A program made the translations under genes and the position numbers. The notes under the pieces are model-generated. The model saw only the letters and a program-made list of their open reading frames with translations, was not told the origin of the DNA and did no database searches. From Streptococcus cristatus ATCC 51100 (GTDB taxonomy: Bacteria > Bacillota > Bacilli > Lactobacillales > Streptococcaceae), in NCBI RefSeq assembly GCF_000222765.1, contig NZ_AFUE01000006.1, positions 186,001 to 250,000 of the forward strand: DNA of 64,000 nt, in the 5' to 3' direction. This document shows, one piece after another, positions 27,636 through 36,040 of this stretch. Numbering within the stretch: the stretch's first letter is position 1; every line of letters begins with the position of its first letter.

Positions 27636-28849
27636 TGTTTAGCTACAAAATTGGAATTTCAGCTCAGGAACACGATGATTTTGTCACGGCTCATCCGCAG
27701 GCCAATCTCCTGCAGAGCTCTGCTTGGGCTCAAATCAAGGACAACTGGGGAAATGAACGCTTGGGCTTCTACAAAGACGGCCACTTGGTTGCTGCAGCCA
27801 GTGTCCTGATTAAACCACTGCCCTTGGGGATGACCATGCTTTATATCCCTCGCGGTCCTATTATGGACTATAGTGACAAGGAGCTGCTGACCTTTGTTTT
27901 GGCGTCGCTCAAGAAATTTGCCAAGGAGAAAAAAGCGCTCTTTGTCAAGTTTGACCCTAGCCTCTTTCTGGCAGAAAGCAAGATGGGTGGCGAATTGCAA
28001 GACAAAGCCGAGACGGTTGAGCTTATTCAACAGTTGCAGCAGGCAGGCGCTGTCTGGGTCGGACGGACTGAGTCTCTGGATGAAACCATCCAGCCTCGCT
28101 TGCAGGCCAATATCCATAAAGAAGATTTCAGCGAGGATTTGCTTTCTAAGAGTACTCGCCAGGCTATTCGTACAGCCCGAAACAAAGGCATCCAAATCCA
28201 ATTTGGCGGAGCAGAATTACTGGATGACTTTTCAGCCCTGATGAAGAAGACAGAAAACAGAAAAAACATCCACCTACGCGGCAAAGACTATTATCAAAAA
28301 CTCTTGGATACTTATCCTGATCACTCCTACATCACCTTGTCCAGCATTGATCTAAAGGCACGATTGGAAGACTTGCAGGCTCAGCTGACCAAGACACTCA
28401 AGGAAGCAGAGAAATTTACCGAAAAAACCAAGCCTGGCAAGATTGAGAATAACCAGCAAGAACAGAAACGCCTCCAAGAAGAGATTGACTTTCTGCAGGA
28501 CAAAATCAGCCAAGGTGCTACTGTCGTTCCCCTGTCTGGCACACTGGTCTTGGAATACGGCAAAACCTCGGAAAATATCTATGCCGGAATGGACGAGGAA
28601 TACCGTCGTTATCAGCCTGCCATCATCACTTGGTACGAAACGGCCAAACATGCTTTTGAGCGCGGAGCAGATTGGCAAAATATGGGCGGAATCGAAAACG
28701 ACCTCAAGGGTGGTCTCTATAGCTTTAAATCCAAGTTCAATCCGACCATTGAAGAATTCGCTGGTGAATTTAACCTACCAACTAATCCCCTCTACCACCT
28801 CTCCAATCTGGCCTACACTCTCAGAAAGAAACTGCGTAGCAAGCATTAA
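27635..28849 (+). CDS. murM: FemAB-type aminoacyl-tRNA ligase, MurM-like
   Basis: 404 residues, the MurM/FemX family, which moves an amino acid (Ser or Ala in pneumococcus) from tRNA to the Lys of lipid II to start the peptidoglycan cross-bridge. Features: N-terminal NLLQSSAWAQIKDNW, YIPRGPIMDY, KSTRQAIRTARNKGI (conserved in FemX), a predicted coiled-coil arm near residues 235-295 (LEDLQAQLTKTLKEAEKF onward), and GGIENDLKGGLYSFKSKF near the C-terminus. The ATG overlaps the Cof stop by one base; a start five codons earlier is possible but within the Cof gene. The MurM name is by similarity and by pairing with the next gene. Confidence 0.85.
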   Translation: MFSYKIGISAQEHDDFVTAHPQANLLQSSAWAQIKDNWGNERLGFYKDGHLVAAASVLIKPLPLGMTMLYIPRGPIMDYSDKELLTFVLASLKKFAKEKKALFVKFDPSLFLAESKMGGELQDKAETVELIQQLQQAGAVWVGRTESLDETIQPRLQANIHKEDFSEDLLSKSTRQAIRTARNKGIQIQFGGAELLDDFSALMKKTENRKNIHLRGKDYYQKLLDTYPDHSYITLSSIDLKARLEDLQAQLTKTLKEAEKFTEKTKPGKIENNQQEQKRLQEEIDFLQDKISQGATVVPLSGTLVLEYGKTSENIYAGMDEEYRRYQPAIITWYETAKHAFERGADWQNMGGIENDLKGGLYSFKSKFNPTIEEFAGEFNLPTNPLYHLSNLAYTLRKKLRSKH

Positions 28850-28863
28850 AAGAAAGGAAGCCT

Positions 28864-30099
28864 ATGACCTTTAAACTTCTCAGCCAAGAAGAATTCATCC
28901 AGCATACCTCAGCTAGCTCCCAACGCTCTTTTATGCAGACCGTAGAAATGGCAGAGCTACTGAGCAAGCGGGGCTTCAGTACCCAGTATGTCGGCTACAC
29001 CGACCCGCAGGGACAGGTAATGGTGTCTGCTGTCCTCTATAGTATGCCTATGACTGGCGGCCTTCATATGGAAATCAACTGCGGTCCTGTCTCTACTGAT
29101 GCTCAATACCTGACTCCTTTCTATCAAGCTTTGCAAGCCTATGCTAAAAAAGAAGGTGCCCTAGAGCTGATCATCAAGCCCTATGAGACTTATCAGACCT
29201 TTGACAGCAATGGCCAGCCTACATCTGAAGAAAAAGTCGAGCTTATCCAGCAACTGACTGATTTGGGCTTTGCCTTTGACGGCCTACAGACGGGCTATCC
29301 AGGCGGGGAGCCTGATTGGCATTATGTCAAAGACTTAGCTGGTCTGACGGAGAAAGACTTGCTCAAGTCCTTCAGTAAAAGCGGTAAAGCGACAGTCAAA
29401 AAGGCGAACACCTTTGGTATCAAGCTTAAAAGACTGGAACGCGACCAACTCAGCATTTTCAAAGATATCACGGCTGCTACCTCTGACCGACGAGAATATG
29501 ATGACAAGTCACTAGACTACTATCAAGATTTTTATGATAGCTTTGGTCAGCAAGCAGACTTTATGACAGCCAGTCTCAACTTCAAGGACTATCTTTACAA
29601 CTTACAAAAAGATCAAGAAAAACTGGGCCAGAAAATTCAGAAACTGAAGGCAGACTTGGAAAAGACTCCTCAATCTGAAAAGAAGCAAAACCAGCTGCGA
29701 GAGCTTTCCAGCCAGTTTGATAGCTTCGAAACTCGCAAAGCAGAGGCCCAAGAGCTGATTGACAAGTATGGTGACCAAGACCAAATTCTGGCTGCCAGCC
29801 TCTTTATCTACACCCCTCAGGAAGCAACCTATCTCTTCAGCGGCTCCTATCCTGAGTTTAATAAATTCTACGCCCCTGCCCTGCTGCAGGAATACGTTAT
29901 GACTGAAAGCATCAAGAGAGGTATTCCATTTTATAATTTCCTCGGTATTATAGGAATTTTCGACGGTTCTGACGGTGTTCTGCGCTTCAAACAGAACTTC
30001 AACGGCTTCATCGTTCGAAAAATGGGAACTTTCCGTTATTATCCCAACCCACTCAAGTTTAAGCTGCTTCAGCTCATAAAGAAAATTCTAAGACGTTAA
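28864..30099 (+). CDS. murN: FemAB-type aminoacyl-tRNA ligase, MurN-like
   Basis: 411 residues, paralogue of the preceding gene. Motifs: SQRSFMQTVEMAELL, MEINCGPVSTD, LKSFSKSGKATVKKANTFGI, a coiled-coil arm near residues 250-300 (EKLGQKIQKLKADLEKTP), YLFSGSYPEFNKFYAP and FYNFLGIIGIFDGSDG. It would add the second residue of the bridge. AAAGGAAG precedes the ATG and only 14 bases separate it from murM. The transcript ends at a perfect terminator shared with the convergent lysin gene. Confidence 0.85.
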   Translation: MTFKLLSQEEFIQHTSASSQRSFMQTVEMAELLSKRGFSTQYVGYTDPQGQVMVSAVLYSMPMTGGLHMEINCGPVSTDAQYLTPFYQALQAYAKKEGALELIIKPYETYQTFDSNGQPTSEEKVELIQQLTDLGFAFDGLQTGYPGGEPDWHYVKDLAGLTEKDLLKSFSKSGKATVKKANTFGIKLKRLERDQLSIFKDITAATSDRREYDDKSLDYYQDFYDSFGQQADFMTASLNFKDYLYNLQKDQEKLGQKIQKLKADLEKTPQSEKKQNQLRELSSQFDSFETRKAEAQELIDKYGDQDQILAASLFIYTPQEATYLFSGSYPEFNKFYAPALLQEYVMTESIKRGIPFYNFLGIIGIFDGSDGVLRFKQNFNGFIVRKMGTFRYYPNPLKFKLLQLIKKILRR

Positions 30100-30125
30100 A
30101 AAACCAAGGTTCCCCTTGGTTTTTT
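30098..30125. terminator. Bidirectional intrinsic terminator between murN and the lysin gene
   Basis: AAAAAACCAAGG (30098-30109) pairs perfectly with CCTTGGTTTTTT (30114-30125) around TTCC, giving a T-run on both strands. Confidence 0.92.
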
Positions 30126-30131
30126 GTGTGT

Positions 30132-33100
30132 CTATTTATAACGAGGTGTCGCAAAACCACGGATATTTCCATGACCAATACGGTAAGTATTACGTTTAAC
30201 TTCGTTGTTACTGTTGCCTTCAATCGTGTGAATGATGCCATTTTCGACTTTTTCGACAATACCGATATGATCAGCCCAGCCATCATTTTGCTGGCTATTT
30301 TGATCCCAGTTAAAGGTGATGATATCGCCCGCTTTAGGTGTAGAATTACCATCTTCATTCCAGATACCTAGACGTTTAAAGATATGAATATGGCGCTCAA
30401 CACCGCATTCACGACCAATAAGATCGCTCAAGCCTTCTCTTTGGAAAATAACTGTCGTGAAAATGTCGCACCAGTCATCTGAATTCTTCACAGCATAACC
30501 GACTGGTAGAGGTCTAACGCTATTATAGTCATTGACCAGACGGTGGTGCTCAGCACTGCCTCCCTTGACGCCAACCATCGCTGCTGCTGCTGCAAGAACA
30601 CGATCACGCTGACTGCTAGGCGATTGAGGATGTTTAATAGAAACCGTAGTTTTCTCTCCACCAGCTCCTTGCAGCTGATTGCGATTGTTCAAGTAATATA
30701 GGTGAACATTGTACTCGCCTTGGCTATTTTTATGGTCTCTTGCATAAACATGCTTGCGATAAGTACCATCAGCTTGGCGTTCCGCCGTATACCATTGAAT
30801 ATCATCTTGTCCGTTTTCACTGGACCAAGTTGGAAGGTAGACTTCTTTGACCCCTTCTGGAGCTACAACACCAGAAACGACAATATCAAATTCACCAGTT
30901 TCATTATTTTTATTTTGGATACTGATTTTGCCCTGTGGTTTCTCCCCTATCGCAATGGACACCTTAGTCGTTGTACCACCAACGCCAACTAACTTGCCGT
31001 CGTTTTGGACATAGTACAAGTGGACACTATAGTCGCCGACAGAGTTCTTATGCTCACTAGCACGAACAGTGAATTTATATGTACCGTCTGACTGTTTCTG
31101 TGCCTTGTGCCAGATGATGTCATCCTGACCCTGTTCATTTGACCAAGTTGGAAGTAAGACTTCACGAACACCTTGCGGGCTAGAAACCTCGGATACGATC
31201 ACGTCGAATGTACCGGTCTTAGGATCGTTGTTGGCAATAGTCAGCTTGCCCTCTGGTTTCGCAACTGAAGCAAGGCTAACCTTAGTCGTTGTACCACCAA
31301 CGCCGACCATCTTGCCGTCGTTTTGGATATAGTACAAGTGGACACTGTAGTCACCAACGGAATTCTTATGCTCGCTAGAACGGACGGTGAATTTATATGT
31401 ACCGTCTGACTGTCTTTGTGCCTTGTGCCAGATGATGTCATCCTGATCTTGTTCATGCGACCAAGTTGGAAGCAAGACTTCACGAACACCTTGCGGGCTA
31501 GAAACCTCGGAAACGATCACATCGAATGTACCCGTCTTGGGATTGTTGTTGGCAATAGTCAGCTTGCCTTCTGGTTTCGCAACTGAAACCTTAGTCGTTG
31601 TACCACCAACGCCGACTAACTTGCCGTCACCTTGAACGTAATACAAGTGAACACTGTAGTCACCAACAGAATTCTTATGCTCGCTAGAACGAACCGTGAA
31701 TTTATATGTACCGTCTGACTGTTTCTGCGCCTTGTGCCAAATGATGTCGTCCTGACCTTGATCATTTGACCAAGTTGGAAGCAGTACTTCACGAACCCCT
31801 TGTGGGCTAGAAACCTCGGACACGATCACATCGAATGTACCGGTCTTGGGATCGTTGTTGGCAATAGTCAGCTTGCCTTCTGGCTTCGCAACTGAAACCT
31901 TAGTTGTTGTACCACCGACACCGACTAACTTACCGTCGTTTTGGATATAGTACAAGTGGACACTGTAGTCACCAACGGAATTCTTATGCTCGCTAGCACG
32001 AACGGTGAATTTATATGTACCGTCTGACTGTTTCTGTGCCTTGTGCCAGATGATGTCATCCTGACCTTGCTCATTTGACCAAGTGGGAAGTAAGACTTCA
32101 CGAACGCCTTGTGGGCTAGAAACCTCAGAAACAATCACATCGAATGTACCGGTCTTGGGATTGTTGTTGGCAATAGTCAACTTACCTTCTGGTTTCGCAA
32201 CGGAAGCAAGACTAACCTTAGTCGTCGTACCACCAACGCCAACCAACTTGCCGTCACCTTGAACGTAATACAAATGAACATTGTATTCGCCCATAGAGCC
32301 TTTATGGTTGGCAGAATTCACTGTCAGCTTATAAGTTCCGTTGGCTTGCTTCGTTGCAGTGTACCAAACAATATCATCTTGTCCACGCTCACTAGACCAA
32401 GTCGGAAGTTTAACTTCCTGAACTCCATGTGGTGCGGAAACTTCGGAAACAACAACATCAAATGTACCAGTTTTTGGATTATTATTTTGAATACTAATCT
32501 TACCTGTCAGCGGTTGTTTAACCAAAGTAGCTCTAGCAGTAAATCTACCAGAGTAGTCAATACTTTGATCGAAAACATGCTTACCAGAAAGCAGCTGCGC
32601 TTGAGAAGTAAATTGCCAAGCTCCTGCTCTGCTATTGTACTTCAAACTTTTAGCATCATTTGCACTTAGCTTCGGTGCTGGATACTGAGCAATCCAAAAA
32701 TTATCAAGGCCAAAGAGAGATGTATTGATTGAACCTTTGTGGCGTAGGTTGTTCTGGTCAACCCAGCTAGCGCTCGTGTAATACATCAGATTTGCATATC
32801 CCTGCTTGCGCATTTCATCTGCCCAAGCCTGAGTATGCTGGTTGATCCCCGTTTGCATTTTAGGGTCTTCCATATCATTGACCATGACTGTATTTTTAGG
32901 CAAGGACAGTTTATTAGCAAAAGCAGCATAGTAACGGGCCTCTGCTCTCGCTTCTGCATCATTTGTATAATGCGAGAAGGCATAGGTTGATACTTGCAAA
33001 CCAGCTGCTTGCGCATTTCGAACCTGCGACTCAGCAAAAGGATTAGTATAGTGGGTTCCTTCTGTCAGTTTGACAACGACACCGCCAACACCTTTGGATG

Positions 33101-33647
33101 CTAATTGGCGATAATCTTCTACGCTGATATGGCCGTTATGACTACTCACATCCACAAAGGTAGAGCCCTTGATTTCTGCTTGTGAATTCCCACGCGCTGT
33201 TTGTCCAGATAAAGAAGCTGCATTATAAAAAGAAGTACTGCCTTTTTTGGATGCAGGACTGGCGCTGATCGCTGGGGAAGTCTGCTCAGCCTTTACTGGA
33301 TTCTGAATCGCTTCAGAAGTAGCTATCTTTGCTTGTTCACTCGCTTTATTTTCTGGTACATTTTCCTTGACCAGACTAGCAGCAGGTGCCAGATTTTCTG
33401 GTGCCTTGTATACTGTACTAGCTTCAGATTTTTCGGCCGAGCTTTCTTGTTTGACTTGACGATCTGTGGATACCGCTTCTGGTAAGGATACCTGCTGAGG
33501 TTGATGATCCTTTTCTACTTGAAGTTCTGCCTTAGCTACTTCAGGGGCTGTGGTTGTCGGAGTATTTTCTTCTGCCTGTACCACGTTAGCCGTTGCTGCT
33601 AGCAATATGGCAGTGCTGGCTAAATAGATAAGTTCCTTTGATTTCAC
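30132..33647 (-). CDS. Secreted peptidoglycan hydrolase: GH25 lysozyme, six Bsp-like repeats, CHAP domain
   Basis: 1171 residues from a GTG at 33647 with GGAG seven bases upstream. Signal peptide 1-25 (LIYLASTAILLAATANVVQA, cleaved before EEN). Residues 26-165 are a low-complexity linker rich in Glu, Ala and Lys. GH25 lysozyme about 165-370 with FVDVSSHNG and VNDMEDP (catalytic Asp/Glu). Six GBS_Bsp-like repeats (about 380-1005), each with PKTGTFDV, LPTWS and QDDIxW; repeats 2-5 are nearly identical with a period of 103-106 residues. CHAP amidase/peptidase about 1015-1171 with Cys in DDWCDIF and His in ADHIGIV. No LPXTG; retention is probably by the repeats. It should cut both glycan and peptide, perhaps at division. 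Confidence 0.92.
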   Translation of the reverse strand: MKSKELIYLASTAILLAATANVVQAEENTPTTTAPEVAKAELQVEKDHQPQQVSLPEAVSTDRQVKQESSAEKSEASTVYKAPENLAPAASLVKENVPENKASEQAKIATSEAIQNPVKAEQTSPAISASPASKKGSTSFYNAASLSGQTARGNSQAEIKGSTFVDVSSHNGHISVEDYRQLASKGVGGVVVKLTEGTHYTNPFAESQVRNAQAAGLQVSTYAFSHYTNDAEARAEARYYAAFANKLSLPKNTVMVNDMEDPKMQTGINQHTQAWADEMRKQGYANLMYYTSASWVDQNNLRHKGSINTSLFGLDNFWIAQYPAPKLSANDAKSLKYNSRAGAWQFTSQAQLLSGKHVFDQSIDYSGRFTARATLVKQPLTGKISIQNNNPKTGTFDVVVSEVSAPHGVQEVKLPTWSSERGQDDIVWYTATKQANGTYKLTVNSANHKGSMGEYNVHLYYVQGDGKLVGVGGTTTKVSLASVAKPEGKLTIANNNPKTGTFDVIVSEVSSPQGVREVLLPTWSNEQGQDDIIWHKAQKQSDGTYKFTVRASEHKNSVGDYSVHLYYIQNDGKLVGVGGTTTKVSVAKPEGKLTIANNDPKTGTFDVIVSEVSSPQGVREVLLPTWSNDQGQDDIIWHKAQKQSDGTYKFTVRSSEHKNSVGDYSVHLYYVQGDGKLVGVGGTTTKVSVAKPEGKLTIANNNPKTGTFDVIVSEVSSPQGVREVLLPTWSHEQDQDDIIWHKAQRQSDGTYKFTVRSSEHKNSVGDYSVHLYYIQNDGKMVGVGGTTTKVSLASVAKPEGKLTIANNDPKTGTFDVIVSEVSSPQGVREVLLPTWSNEQGQDDIIWHKAQKQSDGTYKFTVRASEHKNSVGDYSVHLYYVQNDGKLVGVGGTTTKVSIAIGEKPQGKISIQNKNNETGEFDIVVSGVVAPEGVKEVYLPTWSSENGQDDIQWYTAERQADGTYRKHVYARDHKNSQGEYNVHLYYLNNRNQLQGAGGEKTTVSIKHPQSPSSQRDRVLAAAAAMVGVKGGSAEHHRLVNDYNSVRPLPVGYAVKNSDDWCDIFTTVIFQREGLSDLIGRECGVERHIHIFKRLGIWNEDGNSTPKAGDIITFNWDQNSQQNDGWADHIGIVEKVENGIIHTIEGNSNNEVKRNTYRIGHGNIRGFATPRYK
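30640..32510 (-). repeat. Tandem coding repeats inside the lysin gene (Bsp-like)
   Basis: A landmark within the repeat recurs at 31233, 31551, 31860 and 32169, giving periods of 318, 309 and 309 bases, all multiples of three. The 318-base unit differs by a three-residue LAS insertion. The outer two repeats are much more diverged. Confidence 0.85.
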
Positions 33648-33671
33648 CTTTTTTCTCCAAACTTTCAAAAA

Positions 33672-33696
33672 GCTTGCCACCTTTAGGGCAACAAGC
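33672..33696 (-). terminator. Intrinsic terminator of tpiA
   Basis: On the minus strand GCTTGTTGCC pairs with GGTGGCAAGC around CTAAA (with G-U pairs), followed by TTTTTG. Confidence 0.75.
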
Positions 33697-33711
33697 CATT
33701 TATTGTTATTC

Positions 33712-34470
33712 TTATTTCACAAAATCAAGAAGAGCTAGGAAGCTTTCAGCTTCAAGTGACGCTCCACCAACAAGGGCACCATCAACGTCTGGGCAAGCCA
33801 TGTATGAAGCAACGTTCTCAGGTTTAACTGAACCACCGTATTGAACGCGAACTTTGTCAGCAACTTCTTGACCAAAGTCAGCAGCTACAACGTCACGAAC
33901 AACTTTACACATTTTTTGTGCGTCGTCTTGTGAAGCTGATTTACCAGTACCGATAGCCCAGATTGGCTCGTAAGCGATAACTGATGCAGCAACTTGTTCA
34001 GCTGTCAATCCAGCCAATGCAGCTGATACTTGAGCACCTACGAATTCAGCAGCTTTACCAGCTTCATAAGTTTCAAGTGACTCACCACAACAGATGATTG
34101 GAAGCATACCATTTGCAAAAATTGCTTTTGCTTTTTTGTTGATATCTTCGTCAGTTTCATGGAAGTAGTCACGGCGTTCTGAATGACCGATAACAACGTA
34201 GTCTGTACCGATTTCTTTCAAAACTTGTGGGCTAGTTTCACCAGTAAAAGCACCTGCATTTTCAAAGTAGCAGTTTTGAGCAGCAACCTTAAGGTTTGAA
34301 CCTTTTGCAGCAGCAAGAACAGTTGTCAAATCAACTGCAGGAGCTGCGATACCTGCTTCAACAAGGTCTGATGAAGGAAGTTTTGATGCAACTGCTTCAA
34401 CGAATGCTTTTGCTTCTTCTGGATTTTTGTTCATTTTCCAGTTACCAGCGATAAATGGTTTACGTGACAT
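33712..34470 (-). CDS. tpiA: Triosephosphate isomerase
   Basis: 252 residues, full-length TIM barrel. NWKMNK (catalytic Asn/Lys, residue 11), the electrophile His in [11 protein letters not shown] (near residue 94), the catalytic Glu in [14 protein letters not shown] (near 168) and the phosphate loop YGGSVKPEN. It interconverts DHAP and glyceraldehyde-3-phosphate. AGAGG precedes the ATG. It is transcribed alone, with a TGA-TATAAT promoter and three DnaA boxes immediately upstream. Confidence 0.97.
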   Translation of the reverse strand: MSRKPFIAGNWKMNKNPEEAKAFVEAVASKLPSSDLVEAGIAAPAVDLTTVLAAAKGSNLKVAAQNCYFENAGAFTGETSPQVLKEIGTDYVVIGHSERRDYFHETDEDINKKAKAIFANGMLPIICCGESLETYEAGKAAEFVGAQVSAALAGLTAEQVAASVIAYEPIWAIGTGKSASQDDAQKMCKVVRDVVAADFGQEVADKVRVQYGGSVKPENVASYMACPDVDGALVGGASLEAESFLALLDFVK

Positions 34471-34505
34471 TTCACATACCTCTTCTATTTTTATTTATAT
34501 GGGCT

Positions 34506-34514
34506 ATTATATCA
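34506..34514 (-). promoter_or_regulatory. Extended -10 of tpiA
   Basis: TGA-TATAAT on the minus strand (34514-34506). The expected start lies about 30 bases before the ATG; no clear -35 is seen. The nearest DnaA box ends 23 bases upstream. Confidence 0.65.
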
Positions 34515-34536
34515 TAAGTAAGCAAATTAATAAAGG

Positions 34537-34602
34537 TTATCCACAATTTTTCATCAAATCGTAATGTTTCTAGGAGTTATCCACAGTTTTGGCTGTGAAT
34601 AA
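34537..34602. promoter_or_regulatory. Cluster of three DnaA boxes upstream of tpiA
   Basis: TTATCCACA at 34537-34545 and 34577-34585 on the plus strand, and TTATTCACA on the minus strand at 34594-34602. All three fit the TTATNCACA consensus. They lie far from any dnaA or origin-type gene in this window. Confidence 0.7.
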
Positions 34603-34628
34603 ACCATTCAAAGACCTTGCGACATCCT

Positions 34629-35390
34629 TTACCGCCTATTTTCCAGCAGTTCTTCTATATCTGTAATGACTCTGGCCTGCATTTTATTGAGCCTGTTTAT
34701 CTCTGCAGCTGAGTATGGGAAAGTGTTCAGCAAAATGCCATCAATCCCAACAGCTTCAGCGATAGCCATATCCGTAGAAAAATCATTGCCAACCATCACC
34801 GTGTCTTCTGGATTGAACTGATTCTCTTCCAACACAAGCTCTAACCATTCTGCTTGTGGTTTTTTGATCTGATAATCCGAAGAAATATAAACTTTGTCCA
34901 GATAAGCAGCACAACCCGTCAATTCAATTTCTGGCATTGTAAAAGCCTTTTGAGCATTAGAGAGCAATATAACATCGCCTCCTTGGTCCTTAATGGCCTT
35001 TAAAACTTTCAGGGTATTGGGATAGGCATGGAGCTGACGACGGGACAAACTCCGAAACGTTACGGCCAACTGCTCTCCCCAAGCCTGCAAGTTAGGAAGC
35101 GGAGTCTGGGTTTCATGCTTAGTTGGAGCTTCCTGCAAAAGCTGAATGAAAACCGCCACCAAATCAACCTCTGGATAGACAACGCCTTTCTCTTGAGCTA
35201 TCTTGTTTTCCTGCTCTACTATTAATTGTCCATACTTCTTTTTCAAGTCTTCTGGCTGATAATCTGCTCCATATGCTGCATAGATGCGGGAAAGATACAG
35301 CCATAAAGTCGGTTCATCTTCGTCAGTCCGGATATCTACTAGTGTTCCGTAAAAGTCAAAAAGATAATGTTTATATTCTAACTTGTGCAT
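34629..35390 (-). CDS. HAD-superfamily hydrolase, YjjG/haloacid-dehalogenase-like
   Basis: 253 residues. Motif I is FDFYGTLVD, with Tyr at the second-Asp position as in 2-haloacid dehalogenases; motif II VILLSNAQ, motif III Lys in IKKPQAEWL and motif IV VGNDFSTDMAIA. The substrate is unknown and a nucleotidase or general phosphatase is possible. The start MHKLEYKHY is chosen because AAAGGGG lies directly upstream and HAD proteins begin this close to motif I; the longer frame of 42 extra residues overlaps the thioesterase. It overlaps the thioesterase gene end by 20 bases. Confidence 0.85.
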   Translation of the reverse strand: MHKLEYKHYLFDFYGTLVDIRTDEDEPTLWLYLSRIYAAYGADYQPEDLKKKYGQLIVEQENKIAQEKGVVYPEVDLVAVFIQLLQEAPTKHETQTPLPNLQAWGEQLAVTFRSLSRRQLHAYPNTLKVLKAIKDQGGDVILLSNAQKAFTMPEIELTGCAAYLDKVYISSDYQIKKPQAEWLELVLEENQFNPEDTVMVGNDFSTDMAIAEAVGIDGILLNTFPYSAAEINRLNKMQARVITDIEELLENRR

Positions 35391-35775
35391 TTTCGCCCCT
35401 TTCGCCAGTGACAAACATGGTAAAGGTCCCCTTGCAGACATTCTTCCCATCTTGATTGACAATATCCACATCCACCACTCTAGTCGTCCGGCCGGCATGG
35501 ATACAGTTCCCCTCAATGCTCAGAGTATCGCCTAGTTTAGCCGCTTTTAGATAATTGATAGAAGATTGCAAGGTCACAGCGTCAGCTCCTTGTGAAATGA
35601 CAACCAAACCACTTATCTGATCGCACAAGGTGAACAAGTAGCCTCCATGTGCATTGCCATAATAGTTTAGAGAAGAGGGGACGACCTCTGTCGTTACTAA
35701 AACATGGCCATCTTTGGCCTCCTCAATTTTATAGTTTTCAAATGCTGAAATTGCATCAAAATGAAAATCTTTCAT
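35371..35775 (-). CDS. PaaI-type hotdog thioesterase
   Basis: 134 residues of single hotdog fold: GNAHGGYLFTLCDQISGL (the HGG..F..D motif typical of PaaI/DUF4442-like thioesterases, near residue 42), then SINYLKAAKLGDTLSIEG and the HAGRTTRVVDVDIVNQDG strands. It probably hydrolyses acyl-CoA or related thioesters in the cytoplasm. It lies upstream of, and overlaps by 20 bases, the HAD gene, so they form a two-gene unit. The region 35776-36031 after it holds only imperfect AT-rich palindromes and no gene. Confidence 0.85.
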   Translation of the reverse strand: MKDFHFDAISAFENYKIEEAKDGHVLVTTEVVPSSLNYYGNAHGGYLFTLCDQISGLVVISQGADAVTLQSSINYLKAAKLGDTLSIEGNCIHAGRTTRVVDVDIVNQDGKNVCKGTFTMFVTGERGENAQVRI

Positions 35776-36008
35776 TCCTCACTCCATTAATTTTGCTTAT
35801 ACTTCATCATACTACTTTTACTAGCAAGGAACAATGATTATATGTACATTCCAATGGAAAAATTTTTTCTACCAGCTCTTCAAATCTCCAGCACTCCTAA
35901 TCTATCAGCCGATTTGAGCTGGTAGATTGGAAATAGAGTTCTGATCCAAATTAGGCTGGTAATGAATTTAAAAATTCTCAGCTGAAGATTCGCAAGACAA
36001 AACATCAA

Positions 36009-36040
36009 ACTAGGTTGGAAATCGCTCCAGCCTAGTCTTT
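36009..36040. terminator. Hairpin at the 3' end of the MFS gene, probable terminator
   Basis: ACTAGGTTGG (36009-36018) pairs with CCAGCCTAGT (36027-36036). The better T-run (TCTTTTTG) follows on the plus strand; on the minus strand, where the MFS gene ends within the stem, the tail is weaker. Confidence 0.5.

Noticed and set aside
31233-32200. Regular repeats of about 310 bases, possible CRISPR or other array
   Set aside because: They lie in one open reading frame, units are multiples of three bases and have no spacers; they are protein repeats.
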